Positions 56,936 through 64,000 of a stretch of 64,000 bases of DNA are shown here, in pieces. A model generated the notes under the pieces. The model was given only the letters and a program-made list of their open reading frames with translations, did no database searches and had not been told where the DNA came from. Position 1 is the stretch's first letter; every line of letters starts with the position of its first letter. The position numbers and the translations under genes were made by a program. Origin of the DNA: Rhodothermus marinus (GTDB lineage Bacteria > Bacteroidota > Rhodothermia > Rhodothermales > Rhodothermaceae); the NCBI RefSeq assembly GCF_009936275.1, contig NZ_AP019797.1:3207890-3271889 (forward strand). The letters are read 5' to 3'.

Positions 56936-57718
56936 TCAGGTGCCGTCTTCCTCGACCGTTTCGGTCGCCTGCAGGCGGGCGAGCGCCTCCCGGGCGGCCT
57001 GCTGCTCGGCCTGTTTCTTACTGCCAGCCGTGCCCCGACCCAGCCGTCGGTTGCCGATCCAGGCCTCCACGGTGAAGGTCCGGGCATGGCTGGGTCCCTC
57101 TTCGGCCACCACGCGATAGCGCGGCTGCGGCCACCCCCGCGCCTGGGCGAATTCAAGCAACAGGCTCTTGTAGTTGTCCGGCCGCCGGGCCAGCGCCTCC
57201 AGATCGAGCGGCGCCAGCAGCGCACGCTCCACGAACGCGCGCGCGGCCTCCAACCCCAGATCCAGATAGATCGCCCCGACGAGCGCTTCGAACGCGTCCG
57301 ACAGAATCGAATCGTTGTCCCGTCCGCCGGCCCGCTCCATGTTTTCACTCAGCCGCACGTGCGCGCTCAGTCCCAGCCGACGGGCGGCCTGCGCCAGCGC
57401 CTCGCGATTGACCAGCTTGGCCCGAAGCCGGGTCAGGAAGCCCTCGTTGCGATCCGGGAAGTGCTCGTACAGATAGGCCGCCACAACGAAGCCCAGCACG
57501 GCGTCGCCCAGAAACTCCAGCCGCTCGTTCGAATGCAGATGACTGTCGGGCTGCCCGCGCAGCACGCTGCGGTGCGTCAGCGCCTGTTCATAGAGCGCGG
57601 CATTACGGACCGGAAGGTCCGTCAGGTGCCGCATGATTTCCAGCGTCTCGGTTGTCTCCGGCGCCGTCGTTTCGGCCGGTTGCAGCCACCTCTGCAGTCG
57701 CTCCAGCAATCCTCTCAT
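56936..57718 (-). CDS. rnc: Ribonuclease III
   Basis: Double-strand-specific RNase for rRNA maturation (260 aa). The catalytic signature NERLEFLGDAVLGFVVA holds the metal-binding Glu and Asp; NDSILSDAFEALVGAIYLD is the second acidic cluster. A C-terminal dsRNA-binding domain follows (FAQARGWPQPRYRVVAEEGP, GSKKQAEQQAAREAL). A 30-residue N-terminal extension is longer than in E. coli. Confidence 0.96.
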   Translation of the reverse strand: MRGLLERLQRWLQPAETTAPETTETLEIMRHLTDLPVRNAALYEQALTHRSVLRGQPDSHLHSNERLEFLGDAVLGFVVAAYLYEHFPDRNEGFLTRLRAKLVNREALAQAARRLGLSAHVRLSENMERAGGRDNDSILSDAFEALVGAIYLDLGLEAARAFVERALLAPLDLEALARRPDNYKSLLLEFAQARGWPQPRYRVVAEEGPSHARTFTVEAWIGNRRLGRGTAGSKKQAEQQAAREALARLQATETVEEDGT

Positions 57719-57862
57719 GTCGGTTCACCCGAAACTTCTTTTCAAAGATACGAGACCCGGCGAAAAGATCCTGTAACGCCCAGCCACACGGAGAAACTTC
57801 TAACTGGCTGAACTTTTGCTTTTGATAAAGTACTGCTCACAGCGAAAAAATTCGTGCAGCTT

Positions 57863-59173
57863 ATGGCACAGGATCGTCCCCGGGTGGTGATCGTGGGCGC
57901 CGGCTTTGGCGGGCTGACACTGGCGCGGGCGCTGCGCCGTGACCCCGTCGAAGTGGTGCTGATCGACCGCCAGAACTACCACACCTTCCAGCCGCTGCTC
58001 TACCAGGTGGCCACGGCGGGCCTGGAGCCGGAAGAAATTGCCCACGCCGTGCGCGGCATCTTTCAGGGACGCCGCAATTTCCGCTTCGTCATGGGGACGG
58101 TGGTGGGCGTCGACTGGAACGCGCAGGCGGTGCTGCTGGAAGATGGCGACCGCATCGGCTTCGACTATCTGGTGCTGGCCACCGGCGCAGTTACCCATTA
58201 CTTCGGCATTGACGGCGCTGCGACACATGCTTTTCCCTTGAAGACCCTTGAAGATGCCATTGCCCTGCGCAGCCACATTATCCGCCAATTCGAGGAAGCC
58301 GATCGCCATCCGGAACGCATCCGGGAAGGCTTGCTCAATATTGTAGTGGTAGGAGGAGGGCCGACCGGCATCGAAATGGCAGGGGCCCTGGTGGAATGGT
58401 TCGAGCTGGTCTTCCGCAAAGACTATCCGCATCTGCCTATGAATCGGGCCCGGGTGCTACTCGTCGAGGCGCTCGATACGGTCCTGGCCACTTACGATGA
58501 GCGGCTCCAGCAGTACGCCCGCCAGCAGCTTCGCCAGCGTGGCGTTGAACTCCATCTGGGCGATCCGGTGGCCCGGGTCACTTCGGAAGCTGTTTACCTG
58601 CAGAGCGGCGAACGCATTCCTACACGGACGGTCATTTGGGCCGCTGGCGTACGCGCCAGCCCACTGGCCGACCGGCTGGGGCTGCCGCAGACGCGCGGCG
58701 GGCGCATCGAAGTAGAAGCAGACCTGCGCGTGCCCGGCTATCCGAACGTGTTTGTCATTGGCGACCTGGCCGCCAGCCGCGACGAAGAAGGACGCCTGCA
58801 TCCTCAGATGGCACCGGTAGCAATCCAAGGGGCACGACATGTCGCCCGGCAGATTCAGCGTTTGCTGCAGGGGCAGGAGACCGAGCCGTTTCGCTACCAT
58901 CATCGGGGCACGATGGCCACCATTGGTCGCCATGCCGCTGTAGCCGAGCTGAAAGGAGGCGTGCGCCTGACGGGTCCGCTGGCCTGGTTTGCCTGGCTGG
59001 CCCTTCATCTGGTCCAGCTCATCGGCTTCCGAAACCGGCTCCAGGTGCTTATCAATTGGGCCTGGAACTACTTCACTTACGACCGCAGCGCCCGTCTTAT
59101 CTTCCACGTGCAACCCGTCCCGGCTGACTATCTGCCGACGTACACCACTGATCAGACGGCAACCAGCGCCTAA
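57863..59173 (+). CDS. Type II NADH dehydrogenase (NDH-2)
   Basis: FAD-dependent single-subunit NADH:quinone oxidoreductase of 436 residues. The FAD motif is VVIVGAGFGGLTLARAL, the NADH motif is IVVVGGGPTGIEMAGAL, and YPNVFVIGDLA is the third family block. The C-terminal amphipathic region (LAWFAWLALHLVQLIGF, then NWAWNYFTYDRSARL) is the membrane anchor of NDH-2. It would deliver electrons to quinone without pumping. Start 57863 chosen; an ATG nine bases upstream is possible. The stop overlaps the convergent antiporter gene by four bases. Confidence 0.93.
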   Translation: MAQDRPRVVIVGAGFGGLTLARALRRDPVEVVLIDRQNYHTFQPLLYQVATAGLEPEEIAHAVRGIFQGRRNFRFVMGTVVGVDWNAQAVLLEDGDRIGFDYLVLATGAVTHYFGIDGAATHAFPLKTLEDAIALRSHIIRQFEEADRHPERIREGLLNIVVVGGGPTGIEMAGALVEWFELVFRKDYPHLPMNRARVLLVEALDTVLATYDERLQQYARQQLRQRGVELHLGDPVARVTSEAVYLQSGERIPTRTVIWAAGVRASPLADRLGLPQTRGGRIEVEADLRVPGYPNVFVIGDLAASRDEEGRLHPQMAPVAIQGARHVARQIQRLLQGQETEPFRYHHRGTMATIGRHAAVAELKGGVRLTGPLAWFAWLALHLVQLIGFRNRLQVLINWAWNYFTYDRSARLIFHVQPVPADYLPTYTTDQTATSA

Positions 59174-61176
59174 GCTTCCGCTACCGAGGGACGCGGCGGG
59201 CGGAATAGGTCGGCGCAGCGGGCGAACTGATCGGCCAGCCCGATGAGCACGAGCCGATCACCGGGTTCGATGCGAAAGTCGCCGGCGGGACTGCCGATCG
59301 TCCGGTTGCCCCGACGCACGGCCAGCACGGTCAGCCCGTAGCGCTGGCGCAGGTTCAGTTCGGCCAGCGTCCTGCCTGCCACCGGTGCGCCTTCGCGCAC
59401 CACGACGGCCCGCGTGTGGAGGCCCTCTTCGTCGAGCCCCTGCAGCACCATCAGGTGGGCTTCCTGAATGCTGCCCCGGAAGATCCGGTAGTCGCCCGAG
59501 CGGATGGCCGCCACCTGCCGCTGAATCTCATCCTCCGGCACGAAGTAGGCCTGTAGCACCTGCGTGAAGATACGCACGGACGTTTCCAGCTCCTCGGGCA
59601 CCACGATGTCGGCACCGGCCCGCTGAAGCGGCTCCACATCCCGCAGAAAGCGCGTGCGCACGATGATCTGAAGCGTCGGGTTCAGAAAGCGCGCCAGTTC
59701 CACGATGCGCCGCGTGGCGGCCTCGTCGTTGATCGCCACCACGCACACCTTGGCCCGATCGATGGCCGCATGCTCCAGGATATGTCGGCGGCTGGCATCG
59801 CCGTACAGGATGGGAATGCCCTCCGCTCGGGCAGCCCGGACCGTGTGCGGGTTCAACTCAATGACGATGAACGGAATGCCCGTCTCCCGGAGCACACGCA
59901 CCAGACGCTGCCCGGCCGGTCCGTAGCCCACCACGATCACATGGTCCTCGAGTGCGGCTTTTTCCGGAGGCGCTTCGGGCGTGGCTCCTTCGCGTCGGAG
60001 CAGTTGCACGTTCAGCCGTCGTCCGAGCGCCATCAGAAACGGCGTGGCGGCCATGAGCAGCACCGTCGCAGCCAGCAGACCCTGCGTGCCGGCCTCCCCC
60101 ATCCCGGCCGGCGTGAGTCCCACGTCGCGCCCGGCCTGCGCCAGCACGAACGAAAATTCTCCGATCTGCGCCAGCGTCAACCCGAGTGCCAGTGCCACCC
60201 GCATCGGGTAACCCAGCAGGCGCGTGGCGGCCGCCGTCGCCAGCACCTTCACCAGCAGCACGCCCAGCACGATCCCCACCACCAGCAGCGGCCGCGCGAG
60301 CACGAACGACACGTCGAGCAAAAGTCCCACCGACACGAAGAAGACGGCATTGAACAGCGCCTTGAGCGGGAGAATCTCACTCAGGGCGTATTCGCTGTAG
60401 GTGCTTTCGCTGACGACCAGCCCCGCCAGAAAGGCGCCCAGCGCCAGGCTGACGCCGAACAGACTGGTCACCCAGGCCGTCCCGAAGCAGATGGCCACCA
60501 CCGACAGCAGAAACAGCTCATGGCGGCGCGTGTGGGCGATGCGTTCCAGCAGCCAGGGGACGAGCCGGCGGGCCAGCACGAGCACGCCGCCCACGACCAG
60601 CAGCGCCTCGCCGAGCGCTCGGAGCGTCTCAAGCGCCGAGCCGTGCCCGCCGCCCAGCACGGGCACCAGCAGCACCATGGCCACAATGGCCAGATCCTGG
60701 AAGATCAGCATGGCTACGGCCAGGCGCCCGACCACCGTGTCGGTCTCCTGCCGATCGCTGAGCACGCTCAGCACGATCGCCGTACTGCTGAGCGCCACCA
60801 GAAAGCCCGTAAAAAGCGCCGCACGCACATCGATGCCCAGCGCCAGCGACAACCCGAGTACGACCAGCGTGGTCAGCCCCACCTGCAACCCGCCCCCCAG
60901 GAGCAGTTCGCGCCAGATGCGCCGGAGCTGGTCCAGCTTGAACTCGATGCCGATCGTGAACAGCAGCAGGATGACGCCGATCTCGGCCGTGTTCTGGATG
61001 AGCGTCTCGTTGCGGACCAGCCCCAGCACGCCCGGCCCGATCAGCACGCCGGCCAGCAGAAACCCCACGATCGGCACCAGCCGGATCTGGTAGCACAGAT
61101 AGGCGATCAGGACGCTCGTCACCACGAGCGCCACCAGCTCCCCCAGGAATGGCAAGGCAACGCCGGCCAGCAGCAT
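59170..61176 (-). CDS. CPA2 family monovalent cation/proton antiporter with TrkA domains (KefB-like)
   Basis: A 668-residue membrane protein: about twelve hydrophobic segments (to residue 385), then a TrkA-N/RCK domain beginning VIVVGYGPAGQRLVRVL (NAD-binding glycine motif) and a TrkA-C domain near the C-terminus (VVREGAPVAGRTLAELNLRQ). Exchanges K+ or Na+ for H+ and may be gated by nucleotide binding. It begins four bases after the SbtB-like gene, so it belongs to the bicarbonate-uptake operon. Confidence 0.92.
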   Translation of the reverse strand: MLLAGVALPFLGELVALVVTSVLIAYLCYQIRLVPIVGFLLAGVLIGPGVLGLVRNETLIQNTAEIGVILLLFTIGIEFKLDQLRRIWRELLLGGGLQVGLTTLVVLGLSLALGIDVRAALFTGFLVALSSTAIVLSVLSDRQETDTVVGRLAVAMLIFQDLAIVAMVLLVPVLGGGHGSALETLRALGEALLVVGGVLVLARRLVPWLLERIAHTRRHELFLLSVVAICFGTAWVTSLFGVSLALGAFLAGLVVSESTYSEYALSEILPLKALFNAVFFVSVGLLLDVSFVLARPLLVVGIVLGVLLVKVLATAAATRLLGYPMRVALALGLTLAQIGEFSFVLAQAGRDVGLTPAGMGEAGTQGLLAATVLLMAATPFLMALGRRLNVQLLRREGATPEAPPEKAALEDHVIVVGYGPAGQRLVRVLRETGIPFIVIELNPHTVRAARAEGIPILYGDASRRHILEHAAIDRAKVCVVAINDEAATRRIVELARFLNPTLQIIVRTRFLRDVEPLQRAGADIVVPEELETSVRIFTQVLQAYFVPEDEIQRQVAAIRSGDYRIFRGSIQEAHLMVLQGLDEEGLHTRAVVVREGAPVAGRTLAELNLRQRYGLTVLAVRRGNRTIGSPAGDFRIEPGDRLVLIGLADQFARCADLFRPPRPSVAEA

Positions 61177-61180
61177 TCGC

Positions 61181-61483
61181 TCAGACGTATTTGTCGCCCC
61201 GCACGACCTCGACCGGCTGGGCGTACACGATCACCGCATAGTACTGAAAATAATGCTCGGCAATGTGCTCGATGATCCGATCGGCCACCTCGGGACTGAC
61301 GATCGTTTCGATTTTCACGTTGTGGCCCTCCCATTCGCTGGCGCGCACGCCGCGCGACCCTTCGCCGGACACTTCGGTCAGCGTGTAGCCGCGGGCGCCC
61401 AGCTCTTTCAGCTCGCGTAGCAGCCGCTCCTGCAGCACGCGTTCGGCCACGATGGTTACCAGCTTGAGCGTTACCGTCAGCAT
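61181..61483 (-). CDS. PII-like regulator of the SbtB type
   Basis: A 100-residue PII-superfamily protein. ELGARGYTLTEVSGEGSRGVR matches the SbtB pattern (GxGYTxxxxxGxGSRxVR), quoted here as GARGYTLTEVSGEGSRGVR; the following SEWEGHNVKIETIV segment replaces the uridylylated T-loop tyrosine of GlnB. SbtB binds adenine nucleotides, including cAMP, and gates SbtA. Cyanobacterial SbtB ends with a CGPxGC redox loop; this protein ends at RGDKYV without cysteines. Start 61483 is 4 bases after the SbtA stop. Confidence 0.87.
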   Translation of the reverse strand: MLTVTLKLVTIVAERVLQERLLRELKELGARGYTLTEVSGEGSRGVRASEWEGHNVKIETIVSPEVADRIIEHIAEHYFQYYAVIVYAQPVEVVRGDKYV

Positions 61484-61487
61484 GGGC

Positions 61488-62447
61488 TTATCCTCCGATC
61501 CATTGTGCCAGAGCAAAATACAGCGGGATTCCCAGCGTCAGGTTGAACGGGAAGGTAATGCCCAGCGAAGCCGTCAGGTAGAACGTCGGGTTGGCTTCGG
61601 GAAGCGAGATGCGCACGGCGGCCGGCGCTGCAATGTAGGACGCGCTGGCCACCATGGCGCCCAGCACCGCACTTCCTCCCACCGACAGCCCGGCCCAGTG
61701 GCCCAGCACGACGGCCAGCGCGCCGTGCAGGATGGGCATCACAATGCCGAATCCCACCAGAAACGCCCCCACTTTCTTCAGATCGCGCAGGCGCCGGGCA
61801 GCCACCAGCCCCATCTCGAGCAGGAAGAGCGTGAGCGCCCCCTTGAAGCCGTTCACAAAAAAGGGCTCCACCTGCTTGAGCCCTTCCATACCCGACAGAT
61901 ACCCGATGACCAGTCCACCCACGAGCAGTACCACACTCCGACCGGCCAGCACTTCGTGCAGCCCCTCGCGCCAGGAGCCGTGATGGTTCGAGCGCGTGAA
62001 GGCGATCATCAGCGCCACCACGATGGCCGGCACTTCGAGCATGGCCACCAGCGCCGGCATGAACCCTTCGGCCGGATTGCCCTGAAGCTGCCCGAAGGCC
62101 TGTGCCGCGATAAACGTCACGGCCGAGACCGAGCCGTAGTGCGCCGCGATGGCCGCCGCGTTGATCCGGTCCATGCGGCCGATCTTGCGCAGCACCACGT
62201 ACGACGTGATCGGCGTCAGCATGCCCAGCGCCAGCGTCACCAGCGCCGGCCAGATCACCACGGCCCAGGGCGTGTGGCTCAGCTCGGCCCCGCCCTTGAG
62301 CCCGATAGCCAGCAGCAGGTAGATCGAAAGCGCCTGGTAAAGCGGCTCGGGAAACGAAAGATCGCTGCGAATCAGCTGGGCAATGATACCAAGGGCAAAG
62401 GCCAGAACGATGGGCGAGAGCAGGTTCGTCAGCAGGATCTCCAGCAT
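61488..62447 (-). CDS. SbtA-type sodium-dependent bicarbonate transporter
   Basis: A 319-residue polytopic membrane protein closely following the SbtA pattern: NLLSPIVLAFALGIIAQLIR, ALSIYLLLAIGLKGGAEL, HYGSVSAVTFIAAQA, MPALVAMLEVPAIVVALMIA and SYIAAPAAVRISLPEANPTF. In cyanobacteria SbtA imports bicarbonate with sodium. The homologous five-helix repeats are visible by hydrophobic spacing. Lies between nhaA (61 bases upstream) and the SbtB-like gene (4 bases downstream). Confidence 0.88.
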   Translation of the reverse strand: MLEILLTNLLSPIVLAFALGIIAQLIRSDLSFPEPLYQALSIYLLLAIGLKGGAELSHTPWAVVIWPALVTLALGMLTPITSYVVLRKIGRMDRINAAAIAAHYGSVSAVTFIAAQAFGQLQGNPAEGFMPALVAMLEVPAIVVALMIAFTRSNHHGSWREGLHEVLAGRSVVLLVGGLVIGYLSGMEGLKQVEPFFVNGFKGALTLFLLEMGLVAARRLRDLKKVGAFLVGFGIVMPILHGALAVVLGHWAGLSVGGSAVLGAMVASASYIAAPAAVRISLPEANPTFYLTASLGITFPFNLTLGIPLYFALAQWIGG

Positions 62448-62508
62448 AGAACGGTTCCGGCTGGTTCACAGTAGCCGGCCGCCCAACGGCCCACGCTTTC
62501 TTCATGTT

Positions 62509-63858
62509 TCACTCCGAAAGGGCTTCGGCCTGTTGAATTTTTCGTGCCCTTGCCAGAAACACCCAGCCGAGCAGCCCGGCCAGCAGCGAAGCGCCCAGAA
62601 TGCCCAGCTTGGCCTGATCCAGCAGCAGCGGGGTAGGAAAAGCCAGCCCGGCGATGAACAGCGCCATCGTGAACCCGATGCCGCACAGACATCCCACACC
62701 CAGCAGCTGGCCCCAGGTCACGCCGGCCGGTAGTTCGGCCAGTCGCAGGCGCACCGCCAGCCAGGATGCCAGCAGCACGCCGATCGGCTTGCCAAGCAGC
62801 AGCCCCAGCACCACCCCGAGCGTGACCGGGTGCGTCAGGCTGAGCCCGCTGTCGCCCCCGAGCACCACGCCCGCATTGGCCAGCGCAAACAGCGGCATGA
62901 TGCCGTAGGCGACCAGGCCATGCAGTCCGTGCTCCAGGCGCGTCAGCGGCGCCTCGACCCGCTCGCAGGCCTGCTCCAGCGAATAGACCGCGTCGCGCTG
63001 GTCCGCGCTGAGCAACCGACCCGTGCCCGGATTTTTACGGAATACGTCCAGTAGCCCCTGCACCTCGCGCAGAAACGCCGCGCCGTCGATCTCCCGGCGG
63101 GCGGGAATCGTCAGGGCCAGCAGCACGCCGGCCACCGTGGCGTGCACGCCCGACTTGAACACGGCCAGCCAGAGCAGCACCCCCAGCAGACCGTACACCC
63201 AGAGCTGGCGCACGCCCAGCAGGTTGCACGCCCAGAGCAACCCCCAGACGACGGCGGCCGCCAGCAGCGCACCTACCGACAGATCGGCCGTGTAGAACAG
63301 CGCGATCACCAGCACGGCCCCCAGATCGTCCACAATGGCCAGCGCCGCCAGGAACACGCGCAACCCCACGGGCAATCCGCGCCCCAGCAGGGCGAGCACG
63401 CCCAGCGCAAAGGCGATGTCGGTGGCCATCGGAATTCCCCATCCGCGCTCGCCCGCGCCGCCCGCATTGAGCGTCAGGTACAGCAGCGCCGGCACGATCA
63501 TGCCCCCGATCGCCCCGGCTATCGCCAGTCCGGCCTTGCGCGGCGACGACAGCTCGCCCACCAGCAGCTCCCGCTTGATCTCCAGGCCCACCAGCAGGAA
63601 AAACAGCACCATCAACCCGTCGTTGATCCAGTGGAGCAGCGACTTGGAAAGCGCCGCTCCTTCGGGGCCGATGGTCCACTTCATCTCCCAGAGTGCCCGG
63701 TACGTCTCGCCCCAGGGCGAATTGGCCCAGACCAGCGCGATCACGGCACTGAGCAACAAAAGAGTGCCGCTGGCCGCCTCGGTGTGAAAGAACTCCTGAA
63801 AGGGACGAAACAGGCGATCCGTAATACGAGAACCACGCTCCTGCATATTATCCGGCAT
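62509..63858 (-). CDS. nhaA: Na+/H+ antiporter NhaA
   Basis: A 449-residue antiporter. The ion-binding aspartates are in [17 protein letters not shown] and [38 protein letters not shown] is another NhaA hallmark. About twelve hydrophobic segments. It expels sodium in exchange for two protons. Two starts are possible (63858 or 63846). It opens the minus-strand ion-transport cluster with SbtA, SbtB and CPA2, and begins 22 bases after the end of a partial upstream gene. Confidence 0.94.
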   Translation of the reverse strand: MPDNMQERGSRITDRLFRPFQEFFHTEAASGTLLLLSAVIALVWANSPWGETYRALWEMKWTIGPEGAALSKSLLHWINDGLMVLFFLLVGLEIKRELLVGELSSPRKAGLAIAGAIGGMIVPALLYLTLNAGGAGERGWGIPMATDIAFALGVLALLGRGLPVGLRVFLAALAIVDDLGAVLVIALFYTADLSVGALLAAAVVWGLLWACNLLGVRQLWVYGLLGVLLWLAVFKSGVHATVAGVLLALTIPARREIDGAAFLREVQGLLDVFRKNPGTGRLLSADQRDAVYSLEQACERVEAPLTRLEHGLHGLVAYGIMPLFALANAGVVLGGDSGLSLTHPVTLGVVLGLLLGKPIGVLLASWLAVRLRLAELPAGVTWGQLLGVGCLCGIGFTMALFIAGLAFPTPLLLDQAKLGILGASLLAGLLGWVFLARARKIQQAEALSE

Positions 63859-63880
63859 TTGTGTTCTGGAATTCAGTCGT

Positions 63881-64000
63881 TCACGCTTCCGGTAAGGCTT
63901 CGTCCGGCTCCGAACCGGCCGGCATAGGCAGGCGACGCCGCTCGCTTTCGAGCAGGAGCCGACGCAGCGCCTCGGCGTCGGGTGCCATCAGCCAGGCCTG
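63881..64000 (-). CDS. C-terminal fragment of an unidentified protein (cut by the window edge)
   Basis: An open reading frame enters from the right edge and ends with TGA at 63881-63883, giving 39 residues ([19 protein letters not shown] and an acidic tail). Too short to identify. It runs in the same direction as nhaA and may be its operon leader. Confidence 0.5.
   Translation of the reverse strand, partial: QAWLMAPDAEALRRLLLESERRRLPMPAGSEPDEALPEA

Noticed and set aside
59770-61275. 501-codon plus-strand open frame opposite the CPA2 antiporter
   Set aside because: Glutamine/histidine-rich shadow of a membrane protein gene.

Overview
The window reads as one piece of a GC-rich bacterial chromosome. 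The closest fit is a Rhodothermus-like member of the Rhodothermota/Bacteroidota, a marine thermophile. This is inferred from gene content (GH130 and GH3 enzymes, glucuronoyl esterase, TakP-type TRAP transporter, BlaR/BlaI-TonB pair, truncated FecR beside an ECF sigma factor), from TAnnTTTG-type -7 boxes before some genes, and from residue usage; no database comparison was run. About 64 protein genes, one tRNA and several terminators are supported. I see no rRNA, CRISPR array, insertion sequence or prophage.

Layout. 1-4.4 kb: dnaX-ybaB-recR (replication and recombination repair), then a saccharopine-dehydrogenase-like gene. 4.4-11.5 kb (minus strand): a carbohydrate block made of a GH3 lipoprotein, then, behind a terminator and a hairpin, a tight operon of a double-domain GH130 protein, a single GH130 protein and a GT4 glycosyltransferase, followed by an SDR. 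11.6-12.6 kb: an ECF sigma factor with a stump of a FecR-type anti-sigma factor. 12.8-17.8 kb: an m5C RNA methyltransferase with a separately encoded PUA-like domain, a flavin amine oxidase, a ferritin-like protein, exonuclease III and ispE. 17.9-22.2 kb: polysaccharide export (SLBB protein, Wzz-like chain-length protein, outer-membrane barrel). 22.2-29.5 kb: an inverted-repeat element, tRNA-Val, an anti-sigma/sigma pair, holA, nuoI, der, EcsC and uppP.

29.6-36.4 kb: an RqcH-type NFACT protein, OsmC, a DUF433/PIN-like toxin-antitoxin pair of lower GC, TrmH, an SDR, and a BlaI/M56-TonB regulatory pair. 36.5-39.1 kb: a glucuronoyl esterase and an SGNH hydrolase in an overlapping operon. 39.2-44.4 kb: a TRAP substrate-binding protein, LOG, DinB and esterase genes, the TRAP membrane subunits in opposite orientation, and a 7Fe ferredoxin. 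44.6-59.2 kb: mgsA, ruvB, rpoN, an orphan histidine kinase, a class V aminotransferase-fold enzyme, an HMG-CoA-lyase-like enzyme, gcvP, an ARMT1/DUF89 protein, rnc and a type II NADH dehydrogenase. 59.2-63.9 kb (minus strand): nhaA, an SbtA-type bicarbonate transporter, its SbtB/PII-like partner and a CPA2 cation/proton antiporter.

The two most interesting systems are the GT4/GH130/GH130-GH130 operon, which looks like an uncharacterised make-and-recycle module for a mannoside-type glycan, and the NhaA-SbtA-SbtB-CPA2 cluster, which appears to join Na+/H+ cycling to Na+-driven bicarbonate uptake in an organism with no photosynthetic genes in view. Convergent genes are packed remarkably tightly: eight tail-to-tail pairs are separated by six bases or fewer, or overlap.
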